Origin: Oreocharis arfaki
Taxonomy: Eukaryota; Chordata; Aves; Passeriformes; Paramythiidae
Direction: 5' to 3'
Assembly: GCA_013398015.1 (NCBI GenBank)
Contig: VZRR01002856.1
Span: 434,001 to 498,000 of the forward strand
DNA length: 64,000 nucleotides
Shown: positions 45,588 through 58,166 of the stretch, one piece after another
Layout of the letters: every line of letters starts with the position of its first letter
How positions within the stretch are numbered: the first letter of the stretch is position 1
Notes under the pieces: model-generated
Databases searched by the model: none
Seen by the model: the letters and a program-made list of their open reading frames with translations, nothing else
Told to the model about the DNA's origin: nothing
Program-made: the position numbers and the translations under genes

Positions 45588-48500
45588 GTGAGCCCAAAGG
45601 TAAGAGCTGAAAACAGCACTATCCAGGCTCGTTGAACGTGTCAGCCAGTGATTGAATTCTTTCCTCTGCTAACATTTCAGAAACCCTCTTCTCCACAATG
45701 GTCCTCTTTTCTGAGTTAGTTTAGGTTTTATAACTGCTATACAAGTAAAATATTTAAACCTTTGTGTGCTTTCCTGAAATGACATTTATAGCTGGGAGCA
45801 GCTGCATAAACTTTGTTTACTTTCCACTCTACAATAATGCTTACATTCTGCAACTGCTGCTCTTCCTTTAATGCTCTTTTGTCTGTCTGAAAGCGGGAAG
45901 ACCATCCAGAGACCTGGACCACAAGTGTACTCAGTTCAAACACAGGACACTCACTACCGTACATCAGCTCCTGGTTGCCACAAGGCAAGACTGGAAGCAG
46001 CAGCATTCCAAGAGAGGTGTCTGGTAGAAGCAAGAGCTCCTGAATCCGCAAAGCAATGGCTGTTTCAAACTGCAGTTTGGCAAAAGAAAAAATATCGTGG
46101 GTAGTATGATCACCTGGATTGTTTACCATGCTGCCTCTCTCAGCTCCATCTTATACCCTATCATGTTTCACCTCTATATTATGAAAGAAAAATATAATCC
46201 AGGAGCCCCCTGAGGCCTGGTGGCCCATGCGTTGCCCTCATTGTGCACTACACTGGCATATTTCAGAAAAATAAACCTCATAACTCTTCCACATACATCA
46301 ACTCAGCTTTTCGATCATGTTCTTGTTTCGTGAGGGAAAGAGATTAAGATGATGGGGTTTGAGGGTCTGGAGGGAGAGAGGACTTTGGATTTTTTTAGGG
46401 TTTTTTATGATTTAAATTAGTTAATGGAGACATAATTTGTGGCAGAGGCATTCAGAAATGTTTTTTTGCAAGTCAGATATATGTATTTGGATTTCAGGTG
46501 CCCACAATGACTCATTTTTGAAACCTTCTGAAAAACAGAAACTCCCTGAAAACCCCACTGTCTTGCTCTTTCTTTTTTTTCTTCTTTTTTTTTTTAAATA
46601 AATTAGCAGCAGCCTAGGAAAACCACAGATTCAGCATGCTCATATTTAAAAACAAAAATCATTACCCCCAAGCAAGTTTAATTAAACTAACAGAAGAGTT
46701 TACAATGCAAGAAGAAAGAGGTCAGGAAGGAATAATATAAAACAAAATTACATCTTGAAAATAGTCCAGGAAAAGCAAGACAAGTCTGAACTCAGTAATT
46801 AATGATATCAGGGAGAAGATGGGATTCTGAAGGGTAGAAAGTCATGGGAAAAACAAGGGCATTTGTTATCTAAACATAACTGCAGAACATTTTTGTTGGT
46901 TGTTTTGTGAGGAAAGTTTTCCACATGGCGTTTGCGGTAGAAAGAGGTTAGGCTCTAGTCTTGGTGTTTTTGCATGTACTACTCATTGGCCAGTAACTTT
47001 CTGAATAACACAAACTATCTATGCACCCTTTAAAAAGCTTGGCTTTCAGGCACTTGAAGCAGAAGTTCCGACATAGCTGCTTTGCAGTGTTGACCACTTA
47101 TTCTGTATAACACAGAGGTATGAGTCTCACTGACTTGCTGGGGTTGGCACCTAGAACTTTACATTGGTTATTATTTTCAATAACATCTGTAGGGGTCATT
47201 CTATAACCAAGAGCCATAAAATCAAGTGGGTTCATCTTGTCCAGTTACTCCCTGTCTTTTGATAATATTTCAGTAATTTTAGTGACAGTGTCGGAAACTC
47301 TCAGCAACTTTACCTTGTCTCAGCACCCAAATGCAGGTTTTATTATGTTGTCCCGTCTTAAAAAGCAAATCTTTATTCTTAGAATCAAACTACTTGAGAT
47401 GTTGGTTCTTGAGTGCAATAATACTTTAAAAAAATATGGTGACTTCTGGGGCAGTAAAATCATCTGCAAACTCTGAAGGGGGAACTGGTTAAAGAAATAC
47501 CCATCAGTTCAGAAAAAATCTGCCCAGCTTTTGGAGAGGGTCATTCAATCTTGCTAAGGGCTTTCATCAATTCTTTGAACTTATCTGTCCATTACTTCAT
47601 CTTGGTTTCTATAGTAATGAATGTTTTCCACTCAAGTGGTGTGGTAAACCTTTTCCCTCTGCAGCTAAACTTCCCAGTTTTAGAGGAGTTGAAATCTCCT
47701 CTCTTTTCTGCAGCATGCACATGAGTTTTGCTTTTGGCCTCCTGAGGTTTCCATGCCTGCTGTGTGCTGTGAAATATTTTCTGCTAATTCTAGATCCTTC
47801 TCTGGTTTTCTGCCATAATTATTAAACCACTAATGATATAACTGTCAAATTATGAACAAATATCTTGATTGTGTTTTACTCTTTGAACCTGCCTCGTATT
47901 GTCCCATTTGCCTTCTGAGTTGTTCAAGCATGAAATGGTGGTTGTTTACAAAATATACCCACTCATATTTGCATGCCCTGATTCAGAGCTTTGCTGCACA
48001 TCTGTCTCTGTGTTAGCCTGAACCCAAAGTCAGAGCAGACGCTGGAAACAAGCCCTTGTGGCCATCACAGACCTGCCAAAGACAGGCACAGCTTTTCCTG
48101 TGGTACTTCAGCAACATGAGCAGACAGCTGCAGGAATTCAAACACTTGAAGCAAAGCCCTCTAAGCTTCACAGAGGCATTTCCTCCTCCCCTACAGAGAT
48201 AAACAAGAAATTGCCATGAGGAAAATGCAATCCCAAGGTAGGACAGTATTTAAGGAGGATGAACAGCAAGCAGACAGCTGCAGTGCAGATAGTGAGGGTA
48301 ATCAGTAAAGACCAAATAATCCGATTTATTCTCAGAAGAATAAAGACCAAAAAAGAGCCTATGGGTAGCAGCTTGGAGAAGACATGAGGCAGACAGGCTA
48401 GGCTGAAACACGTCTGCCAGCTCTTGGAACAGTCAACAGTTTTCTCACACTGGAATAGCTCACCTAAAAGGTCTGGCCTCTTCCCACTAACTTAAGTAAA

Positions 48501-49095
48501 AGAGAAATAACACTGCCAACATTTTTGTTTCCTGTATAATTGTCACACAATGAAGTATTTTTCAGCAGCAAAATGGGCAGTTCATGAAACCTATTTCATG
48601 ATTTATGCTCATATTGCAACAATTTATGCTCATAGCTTGAGACAGATTTTTCTACCCCAAGAATTGCCAAGAAAGCAGGTCTGTCTGTCTCTCTCAGACA
48701 GGGGACATTCATGACAGAAACCAGTATCACCTCACCCATCACCATCTCTTCTGATGGCTGGTGTGTCTCAGGGAAAATGCCCATTTTTTCAGTTCTTTTG
48801 TGCTGTTCTCACACACGAGAAGATGCCTATAACAACTTGCCTTGCTGCAGACTTGACAGACATACTAGGGGGAAACTCTAAACTGCTATGGGTTTGAATT
48901 TACCCTCTAGGATTCAGGAATGAGCGTAAAATAACAAGAAACCCTTCCTTGCCACTGCCCTATAACTCGGCCCCTGTGGAGACTTTGGGGCCTACAGACA
49001 CATTCCAATTCAGAGAAACAGGGTCTGTGACTCCTTTATTTCACCACCATTGCTGTTACTGCTGCCAGGGAGAAGAGGCATCTGTGGCCTTTTCA
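45588..49095. other. anonymous DNA
   Basis: It holds the longest repeat-free ORF of the window (130 codons, minus strand, 45,737-46,129), which shows no domain and overlaps a 77-codon plus-strand frame. A T-rich tract lies at about 46,564-46,596. A minus-strand 60-codon frame at 48,168-48,350 contains a membrane-like hydrophobic segment (see findings). Confidence 0.45.
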
Positions 49096-49320
49096 GAGAA
49101 TCACAGAATGTTTGAGGCTGGTAGGGATGCATGGAGGTCGTTTTATCCAACCCCATGTTCAGGAAGGCCAGCCATTGCAGGTTGCCCAGGACCATGTCCA
49201 GATGACTTCTGAATGTTGCCCCTTTTTCTATCTCTGGTGCCCACTGGAAAGATCCTGGCTCTGTTGCCTTTGCACTTTCCTTTAATGTATTTATAAACAT
49301 TGGTAATATCTTCCCTGAGT
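49096..49320 (-). mobile_element. CR1 LINE 3'-end fragment, internally deleted
   Basis: The plus strand begins GAGAATCACAGAATGTTTGA and runs through GGTTGCCCAGGACCATGTCC, reverse complement of the CR1 3' region. It then jumps, near 49,235, to a more internal CR1 segment (GTGCCCACTGGAAAGATCCT, GTATTTATAAACATTGGTAA) and ends at about CCCTGAG. The intervening CR1 bases are missing, so an internal deletion is visible. Orientation is minus. Confidence 0.88.
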
Positions 49321-52300
49321 GCAATGGCTACATGTAGATAGTTTCTTCCTCTGCGAAAACCTCACCAGGTGTTGAGATAAGTCTGCCCTAGTGGCAGACA
49401 TCTTTTCCCCCTCATTAATTTTTCTCTCATATTCACTCACAGGAATTTTGAGGGAGTATGTATTCCATCTTTGTTTGTTTATCCCTTGGCCTCCTTTAAT
49501 AACTTACTAATAAAAAACTATTCTTTCAGCCTTGCTTTCTTCAGTGAATAAAATTACCATGATATCATCTTTTAGGAACTAAGCACAGAACATAAATTTC
49601 TTAGTGTTTTTTCTCCTTAAGCTGTCACCTGAAACACCTCAGGCCTGCAGCAACCTCTCCTCAAGATTACAAGGGTCTGCTCAGCCGAAACATGACTCTA
49701 CAGGTTCTTATTGTCCAAAATCACCTTCTCTTCCAGAACTCCTAAGGACTGCTTCCTCTCTCAGTAAAGAGCAATAGCAAGGAGGCAAAAAAGCTCCTGG
49801 AATAGCAAAGTCAGATAAGGTACACTGTGATGGCGACAAAACAAGCCTCATCACTGGGCCAGATGTGATTTTGAAGGTGCCCAGCTAAGTAGTTCCAACT
49901 GTGCCAGAACTAAACCCAGAGGCACATGGATAGCCACGTATCACACAGACATTCAAAAACAGGATGTACCAGATATCAGATACTTGAGCAGTGACACAAG
50001 CATTGGAATACCAGTGCAGACAGATTTCAAAGACATGGCAGCTTTCCTTCTGAGACTGGTGTTTGTATTTTTAAGAGGGCAGCATCAATGAGATTAATCT
50101 CCACAAAAAAATAAAGTATCTTAAAGCCACTGCCTTGAGCTGCCTGATTCACATGTCTAGGACATGTTTTCACTCTAAGACTTGCCACAGCTTTCATACA
50201 AAGGATTTGATAGGCAATGCAGATCTTGAAATAAATGGAGGAGAGAATATGGATCTTCATGATAGATTTCCTGTCATATAAAACCTATACTTCCATTCCT
50301 TTTCCAAATTACCATGTTAAGCACAACTACTCCTATTAATTCTGCTTGTTTTGGGAATAAATCATCTTTCTAAACTCTCACAACCAGTGAGTGCTTACTT
50401 CATTTTGTATAAGGTTTGAGTAGTCAGATCTATTTGTTTGTTGGTCTGTTTGCTTTTGTTAGATTCTTCCCAGCATGCACTCTTGTTCCTGGAGTGCTGA
50501 AACACTGGTGAGAAAAGAAATAAAGTGTTACTGTCAGTCATTACCAGTGACTGAAACGTAAGGCTTCTGGCAAAATAAATTTGGGGAGAATTTTGATAAT
50601 CTTTCTTATTTCCCAACAAGAGTTTATGTCTTATGCTGTGTGGAACAGAAGTAAAATAACAAATATTTCTTGTTCAGTGTTGCTTATTTTCATCACTTTC
50701 ATGTATGACTGTTGAGATTTTTTACAGTTATTAAAAATACCCTAGTGACTAAAATATTTCCTAGAGTTTGCATAGAAAAGAATGTTCCTACTGTATCCTG
50801 TCTTTCAAATAGCAACATGCAAACTCTACTGTTTGACTAAGGAAATCATGTATATGGTAAATAGCCAGCATTAGAAATACACCTTTGTCATATGTTTTAA
50901 ACTATGCCTTAAAAATTAATTTAGAATGTGCTATTTATAGTAATTTAGGAAATGATCTTTTCCACTTCTTCCTTTGGACCCTACTTCTCTTGGTTACCTC
51001 ATAATGATCAATGTTCATAGACATATTTAATGACTTTGGGGTGGCTTCCCTTCAGTTGCAGTGTTCACCATGGGAAGTGGTGTTTTGAGTGGAATAAACA
51101 CTTGGAAAGACCAGTCAATTTGGAGCACAATTTTATAGTAATACAGATAATCTACAATGGAAAGGAAAATTAAACCTGACTTCGTATTGTACATAGTACA
51201 AATAATTATGTAAATTATTATTTTATGATATACAACAATCACAGAAAAACAACACCAGAAGTGAACACTATCTAAATCTGATCTCTTGTGCAGTGCATTT
51301 CTTATATTTAATAAAATTTTTAGACTTTCTTGTTCCCCCTCCTCTGAGGATATCTAATCTTAATCGCCAGAAGTACACCGACACCACCAGCAGGGTCTTC
51401 CAATGGTTACTTAGCCTTTCAGTCAAAACATGTTTTTTCCTCTATAAATGCCAAGATACAATTTCTACCTTTTGGATTTTGTGTCTAATGGAATGAAGAG
51501 CTGTCTTTTACTGAATTCGTGTTCCAGAATCAAATACTTGTTAACATATATTAGTCCATTATTCATTGTTCAACCTTTTTTAAGAGATAAGGGACAGAAC
51601 ACCTTCACCATTGCCATAGGAAATGTGTTTCACATTTCCATCATTATTATGGTGGCTTTTCTTTGTTGATTGATAGTCTCTTACGCTGATGCTAAAACTG
51701 GACACAACATTCACAAATTATGTACTACCACAGCCAAATACAGAAGAAATATTTACAGCATTCAAGATTCCTGTTCACACATTTCAGGACCATATTCTTC
51801 CAATTTACTACAATTTTGTGTGGGAATAGGTCACATTCAGCTGAATAGTCACAGGTTCCTCTCATATATCACAGCTTTCCAAAATCAGACCCTTCTTATT
51901 TTGTACTGCCTGATAATTTTAAAATTTGAAATATAAGATATATAGAGCTAGAAAACTAGCTTTATCCACATTCCTTGTTAGATAGTGTCTTAGCTGTCCT
52001 AATCAGTCACCTTGTCCAGATAAATCTTTATGGGCATTAATTTAATGTTTTATTCTAGTACTGTAGGCACTCCAGACAATAAAAACAAGAGTAAGACTCA
52101 CTCCATGGATAAGTGGAAGGATTGTAGTGGCTCCTTCTACTTAAACATCAACCCACCGATGTCCAGTCACTCAAACACCTTTAGAAGTCTGTATTGGACA
52201 TTGAATTCATTCTGAACACCAGAACAGTCAGAAACAGACTGGGGTACAACAAGAATAAAAGCAAGTCAACTTTAAGAGATGGAAACTTTTTTGATGCCAC

Positions 52301-55300
52301 TCTAGGCCTAATTTTAGACTAATAAGTGCACCATTCTATCAAGCTAGCAGTAGTTATCAAAGCATCACAGAAATAAGAAGTCAATACAGTTTCTCTTGTC
52401 TTTATTTGCTAAATTGTCATACTTCCTACTCAAACAAGTGATGATCATGAATTAATTTGGATTCTTACAGAAAAAAAGTGATGTCCTAAATAAAATTATT
52501 CTTGTGCAGAAATGTGTAAATATATTTTAATGAGCAAGTCTGACGAAATATTTTACACAACACGGAAGAGAACAACATTCGGGTCAAATTTATCTTGATC
52601 TCATATGAAGTTTTTTCTGCCATGAATATATCGCTTATTACATATTCCTTGAGATTTATGCTTCTGCTTCCCAGTCAACTGTTCTAGGATCAGGACCTAT
52701 GAACTCATCTTGCCTAGAACCTAGCAAAAAAGGGACAATACTGATTCAGTAACTAATTTTTATTTGCAAGCAGCATACCTGGGCAAGTGCTGCTGAAAGT
52801 GCAAGTCTAAAGAAGAAATCATGGGAATACTCATATTGAGGGAGAAAGATGTCTCAATCCCAATCAGATATCACAGAACGGTTGCATGCTAATTAAAAAT
52901 ACATTAACATTGCAGTGGCATGGCTATTATGTGATTTCTATAATCTTCTTTCTGTCCTCCCACCCCCACCCCTCTTTTATCTCATCTGCCCAGTCTTTCA
53001 ACCGTACTGTCCCCATGCCTCAGTACCCTGTCTTGGCTACCTAGCAAATAAATGAAATGTTTACTGCTGGTGTTTACAGAGCTTCCAGCTGTCTCAAATG
53101 ACAACGATGTTAATTGTAAGTGATGAATCAGAGATCAGATATTAGTCAGCAAATTTCCCTGCTATTTGCACAGCAATATTGGTCTAAAGTCTAACCTGCT
53201 CATTTCCTGCCTGGTGGTAATGAAACATCTGAACCCTGGATGAACCTTAGGCTTAATTCCAATGGGCTGTTTGTAGAAGGAAGATCTTCCCAAATACATT
53301 AGAAATTCACAGGCTAGAATATGTTAAAAATAAGTCTTTTGGAACTAAGTATTCTCAAATCATATTGAAAACATGTAATTTTCTCTGAATTAATTGAGTG
53401 ACAGGCACAATAATTGCAAAGTAAATACCATTTATAAAACGAATTTTTTGTTTACTTGTTGGGAATTGACAAAAACCATGTTTCTAAACCACAGCACAAG
53501 GAGTCGATGTCAACTTTCTCTTTCTTATAGAACACAAGGTCCACAAAAAACCCTGCAGTTTGTCATTGTTGGATAAGGCTAACATTCTATGAATACAGCA
53601 ATGAAAAATTAAATATAAAAACATTTGTACATTTTCAATGAAAGTCATAACTACATTATGACAAGAAGGATCCAAGAAGTAAGCGACAGTATGATGAAAA
53701 TCGATGACTTTCATGAGACACTACACACACAACGCAGTACTGCACACAACACTGCTACTACTACAGCTGCACAACACTGCATCTTCTGTGACATGGTTCC
53801 AAAACACATTGCCTCATAAGAAAGAAGCTGCTGCAAACCCACGCAACAACACCTCCTTAAAATATTGCTGGTAGGGTTTTTTGTAGGATTATATTGAAGG
53901 AAATACTCCGTACGCATTTGAGTTTTAGACATGTAACAATACTTTCTTTGAAATGAAACAGAAATTTTTGAAAAAACCTGCAAACAAACATATTTTGGTT
54001 TCAGAATTTCAGGCTGCCACAGAACTATTGAGGAGTTTTTAAATCTGCATGATAATACAGATTTGGAAAAAAACTAACAAAAAAAAATCTGTCAAACTAT
54101 CACAAAATAAACTCAACATATTTTATTATGAGAAGAAATTTTTTCTTGCTCCAAAAAAACCCAAAGAGTATGATAAACTTTAATTTATTTCAACAATTTT
54201 TTAAAAATCTGAAATACAATGTGACATACTATATAGTTATCGAAATTTCTCTGATCCAATGAAATTTCATCTTTCTTTATGGATTATCTATTCTCAAAAT
54301 GTTGGAGAGATTCTCTGCTTTCATTTTCATTTCTCTGCTTTGTCCTTCATTTCTATATACATAACTGCAGATGATGCCTAGATATCTTTAGTTATAAATA
54401 TTTATATTTAGGTTTGAAGAAACAACAGTGACTTCATTTACAGTGAATTAATTTTTCTGGTTGCCATGGAAGACAGCAGACTAACTTACTTACAGCTGCC
54501 TTTAATAGCACAGGACAGCTGCAGCAGGACTGTAATGCTACATTTCAGTGATTTCAAAACAGCTGTTACCTAAATTATTCATTATTCTGATGAGAGGATA
54601 TAGAGAAATGCATGATTAGCCAGAAAAGGCTATGATGTTTTAAAGTTGAAAGAAGGAGATGAATATAACTTAGCTTTCTAGATAACTGAGAACAAGCAGA
54701 GCACACCAAAATGGTATGCTAGGTGGTAAGATGGTCTGAGCAGGAAGACAATTCTGCTGAAGTCAGGTGAGAATGCAGCAGGACTGAATTGCTCTGGAAT
54801 GCAAGGATAAGAAGCCAGCTTAGAAACCACTCACCATCTGGTCCCACCTTAGCAATTTTGTGGAAACTTTGTGTTAGCATTTATTTCTGAAATTGTTGGC
54901 CCCAAAATTATTTGTTCAAAGGTAAACTCATCAGCAATTGAGATTTGGAGATATGAACACATTAAATTTCACATACAAGTAGTGACAATACTCTCAACCA
55001 AAAATATCAGACTGATAATAAAATAGTGTAAACAAATCATCAAGATGAGGTTGTTATTTTGGATAGAGAAAAAGAAAGCTCTTACAGTAATTGATGTCAT
55101 ACATCTCTTTATCAAGTTTATGCCTGATGTTTCATCACAGAAAACCATTGCAATTCAATTCGGCCACTATGTCTCTAAAATATTTAGCAGTTACAAAAAT
55201 CTTAATAAAGCCTCTATTTGTTTATAAAATGAACAAACAAATCTTCCAGAAAACAGCCAGATGCTTTATCCCTGGCTCTTGTATCTTAAAGCTGCATTGC

Positions 55301-55756
55301 TCCAGATGTCCTTTGTCATTTTGACATGACACAAATTATTTCCTCTTCCAGATAGACAAAAGAACAAGCATATGTGATTGTTACATTTGCGTCCCTTGTG
55401 TGAGAGAAGAGGATAGTGAACAGAGAACTTCTTTACTTAGTCTGTTCCAGGGATGTTTTACAACTATTTTAAAACTGTGTTTATTTATAATTTATTCTTG
55501 TCCAGGAAAAAAATTATAGAAAAAAAGCAACAAAAAAATACCCTATTCTTATCTTCATCCAGTTTAAATACAGCAGAGCACAATCTAGTAGTCTTCAAAT
55601 TCATATACATGGAAATCCAAGGTCTATTTATCACCTTCTATAAGAAGGGATCAGTTAAAGAAATGCTAAGGAGAGAGTGACACAACTCTGGGCAGCTGCA
55701 TGAGATGAACTTGAAAACATCCACGACAGTAGGTTTTCATGTTTTACTTCTATAAG
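49321..55756. other. anonymous AT-rich DNA
   Basis: More than 6 kb without a recognised gene or repeat. ORFs are 60-90 codons. A CA/ACTGC-rich stretch lies at 53,725-53,780. Several short A/T runs are present near 54,080-54,200. Confidence 0.5.
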
Positions 55757-56005
55757 ACTGAGTGGAGTGGCTTCTACACCAGAATGTCCTGCTGCCATCC
55801 AGAGGGAACTCGAGGGGCTGGAGAAACGGGCTGATGGAAGCCTCACAGAGTTCAAGAAGAGGAAATGCACAGCCCTGCACCAGGAATCATGGCCTGGATG
55901 GGAAATAGGAACTAATATTCTGGAATGCAAGTCTGCAGGAAAATAGCTGGGAGTCCTGGTGGATAGCAAGGTGAACGCGAGCCAGCACTCTGCTGGAAAG
56001 GAGGA
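55757..56005 (+). mobile_element. CR1 fragment A (post-RT segment of ORF2)
   Basis: The sequence matches the CR1 stretch just downstream of the RT catalytic box: TGCTGCCATCCAGAGGGAAC, then CTGGGAGTCCTGGTGGATAG and AACGCGAGCCAGCACTCTGC. Both ends are truncated: there is no RT core and no 3' terminus. It lies in the same orientation as, and about 200 bases upstream of, a second CR1 copy. The two are separate copies because the downstream one has its own version of the same region. Confidence 0.88.
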
Positions 56006-56216
56006 GGAAAGGAATTGATAAAAGGAAGGGGCTTCCTTCAAAACCAGATATTCACACCTAGCTGGACATGCCCACCCAGAATGGCAGGCTGCACACTGGG
56101 AGAACAGCCGTAACTAATTGAAGCAGCCCAACCATTTATTCCATGAATAAAGAAATTAACAACAAACTCAGTGAGTAACTCTACTTTAAGAGGTACAGAA
56201 GCAGTCATTTGTCAGG

Positions 56217-56621
56217 ATGTGCATTTTGAGGGAGGTGTGTTGCCTTCTGGGAGTCCAGAGCGGAGATGTTATTGAGAAGAAGCCAAGCCTAGTGAATCCC
56301 ATTGATTACTACCCACGGTTAGTGTTCCATGTGGGTGTCAGTGATACAGGCAGCAGCAGTCTGGGGGCTGCACCTAGTAAGGGGAACAAACAGGAGGAAC
56401 TAGAGACATGCACACACCTGCACAGGTATGGTAACGTTGGCATCACGGAGATGTGGTGGGATGGCTCCTATGAGTGGAGCACTGGAATGGAAGGTTTTAG
56501 GCTTTTTAGGAAAGACAGGGTAGGGAGACAAGGAGCGGGTATAGCCCTCTGTGTCAATGACCATCTGCAGAGTACAGAACTCTGCCTGGGGAAGGGTGAA
56601 GAGCTGGTCCACAGCATGTGA
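56217..56621 (+). pseudogene. CR1 ORF1/ORF2 deletion-fusion frame (134 codons)
   Basis: Residues 30-44 (core DYYPRLVFHVGVSDT) correspond to the esterase-like (SGNH-type) C-terminal part of CR1 ORF1. From about residue 55 (GNKQEELE) the frame is ORF2 endonuclease, keeping the ITEMWWDGSY box with its catalytic-position Glu at residue 78. In an intact CR1, the rest of ORF1 and the start of ORF2 separate these parts. A deletion has brought them into one frame. The frame ends at a premature TGA. I see no reason to think it is expressed. Confidence 0.85.
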
Positions 56622-57355
56622 GTCAAGATTAAGGGGAGGGCAGGGACACGGTATGTTGGATTAGAGGTCTGCTCCACCCAGTCCAGTGGATGAAGCCCTC
56701 TGCTCTCAGAGAGGAGCTGCCTCACACATCCTGATCCTCAAAGGGGATTTCAAACACCCCAATATCTGTTGGAGGGACAACACAGAAGAGCACAAAAAAT
56801 CCTGGGGTTTCCTTGAATGCGTCAACAACAACTTCCTCAGAGAAGTGATGGAGCCATCAAGGAGAGGTGCAATGCTGGACCCTGTACTCACCAACAGGAG
56901 GAGCTGGTGGGGAATGTAGCACTCCGAGGCAGCCTTGGCTGTGGCAGAGGTGGCAGAACTGGAGTTCCCCAGGGCAGTGAACAGAGCACACAGCAAACTC
57001 ACTGCCCTGGACTGCAGGACAGCAGACTTTGTCCTTTTTGAGAACCTGCTTTATAGAGCCCCATAGGACAGAGCCCTAGAAGGCAGAGAGGCCCAAGAAT
57101 GCTGGCTGAATTGGAAGGATCACCCCTTGGGAGAAATGCATCCCAATAAGGAGAAAATGGGGCAAAAATGCCAGGAGGCCTCCATGGATGGATAAGAAAC
57201 TACAGAGTAAACTCAGAGCAAAAAATTGAATCAGAAGCTGGAAAGGATGACAGGCAGCCTGCGAAGAATACAGGGAAATTGCATGGGAAGTTAGGGATAA
57301 ATCTAAGCCAAGGCCCAGATAGAATTGAGTCTGATCAGAAATATCAAGGATAACA
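56622..57355 (+). pseudogene. CR1 ORF2 endonuclease remnant, frameshifted
   Basis: The rest of the AP-type endonuclease region continues in alternating frames. ILKGDFKHPNICWRDNT lies in one frame (about 56,731-56,780), and EELVGNVALRGSLGC in another (about 56,900-56,945). At least two frameshifts and several stops break it. The catalytic GDFN box reads GDFK (Lys codon 56,752-56,754). The SDH-type His region after GSLGC is degraded to GRGG. The block ends where the RT-removing deletion begins. Confidence 0.85.
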
Positions 57356-58166
57356 GGGATCCAGAGGGACCTTGACAGGCTTGAGAGGTGCCACCATGCA
57401 AACCTCATGTAGTTCAGTAAGGCTCAGTGCGAGATCCTATTGCTGGGTCATGACAATCCCAGACACAGCCACAGGTTGGGTGGAGAACAGACTGAGGACA
57501 GCACTGAGGGGAAGGACTTGGGGTTGATGGCTGATGGAAAACTCACCATGAGCCATCAGTGAGGGCTCACAGCCCATAGAGCCAAGGGAATCCTGGGCTG
57601 CATCCAAAGCAGTGTGGCCAGCAGGCCAGGAGGGAATTCTGCTCCTCTGTTCTACTCCTGTGAGACCCCACTGGGAGCACTGCAGTGAACACTCGTGTCC
57701 TCAGCATAAGAGAGACATAAAGCTGTTGGAACAAGTCCAAAGGAGGCCACAAAGCTGACAGGAGGACTGAAGCACCTCCTCTACAAACACGGGCTGAGCA
57801 AGCTGGGGCTGTTCAGCCTGGAGAAGAGGAGGTTGTGTGGAGACCTCACAGCAACCTGCCAGTATCTGAAGGGAGACTATAGAAGAAGATGTCTTCATCA
57901 AGAACTGTAGTAATAGCACAAGGAGTAATGGGAACACACTGAAAGCAAGGGAAGTTTAGATTAGATATAAGGAATAAATGCAGGGCGGTGGAACAGGTTG
58001 CCCAGGGAGGCTGTGGGTTACTAGCCTTGAGAGTATTTAAGGCCAGGCTGGATAAGGCCTTCAGCAACATGGTCTAGTGGGAGGTGTTCCTGCACATGGA
58101 AAGGGAGGTTGGTACGAGATGACCTTTAAAGTCCCTTCCAATCCTTAACATTCTATGATTCCATGA

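Larger units (their letters stand above)
56215..58166 (+). mobile_element. CR1 LINE copy B, about 1.95 kb, internally deleted
   Basis: In order I see an ORF1 C-terminal segment, an ORF2 endonuclease region, then an abrupt switch near 57,350 to the post-RT region, and the full 3' end finishing ATTCTATGATTCCATGA at 58,150-58,166. The RT domain is absent, so a block of ORF2 has been lost. A second junction near 56,370-56,382 joins ORF1 directly to the endonuclease. The 5' boundary is approximate. The copy is not autonomous. Confidence 0.93.

Noticed and set aside
45737..46129. 130-codon minus-strand ORF
   Set aside because: Longest repeat-free frame, but no domain, no recognised family, and an overlapping 77-codon frame on the other strand. 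Length is within chance for 64 kb.
55655..57937. Several minus-strand ORFs of 61-128 codons
   Set aside because: All are antisense to, or shadows of, the CR1 copies in this interval.
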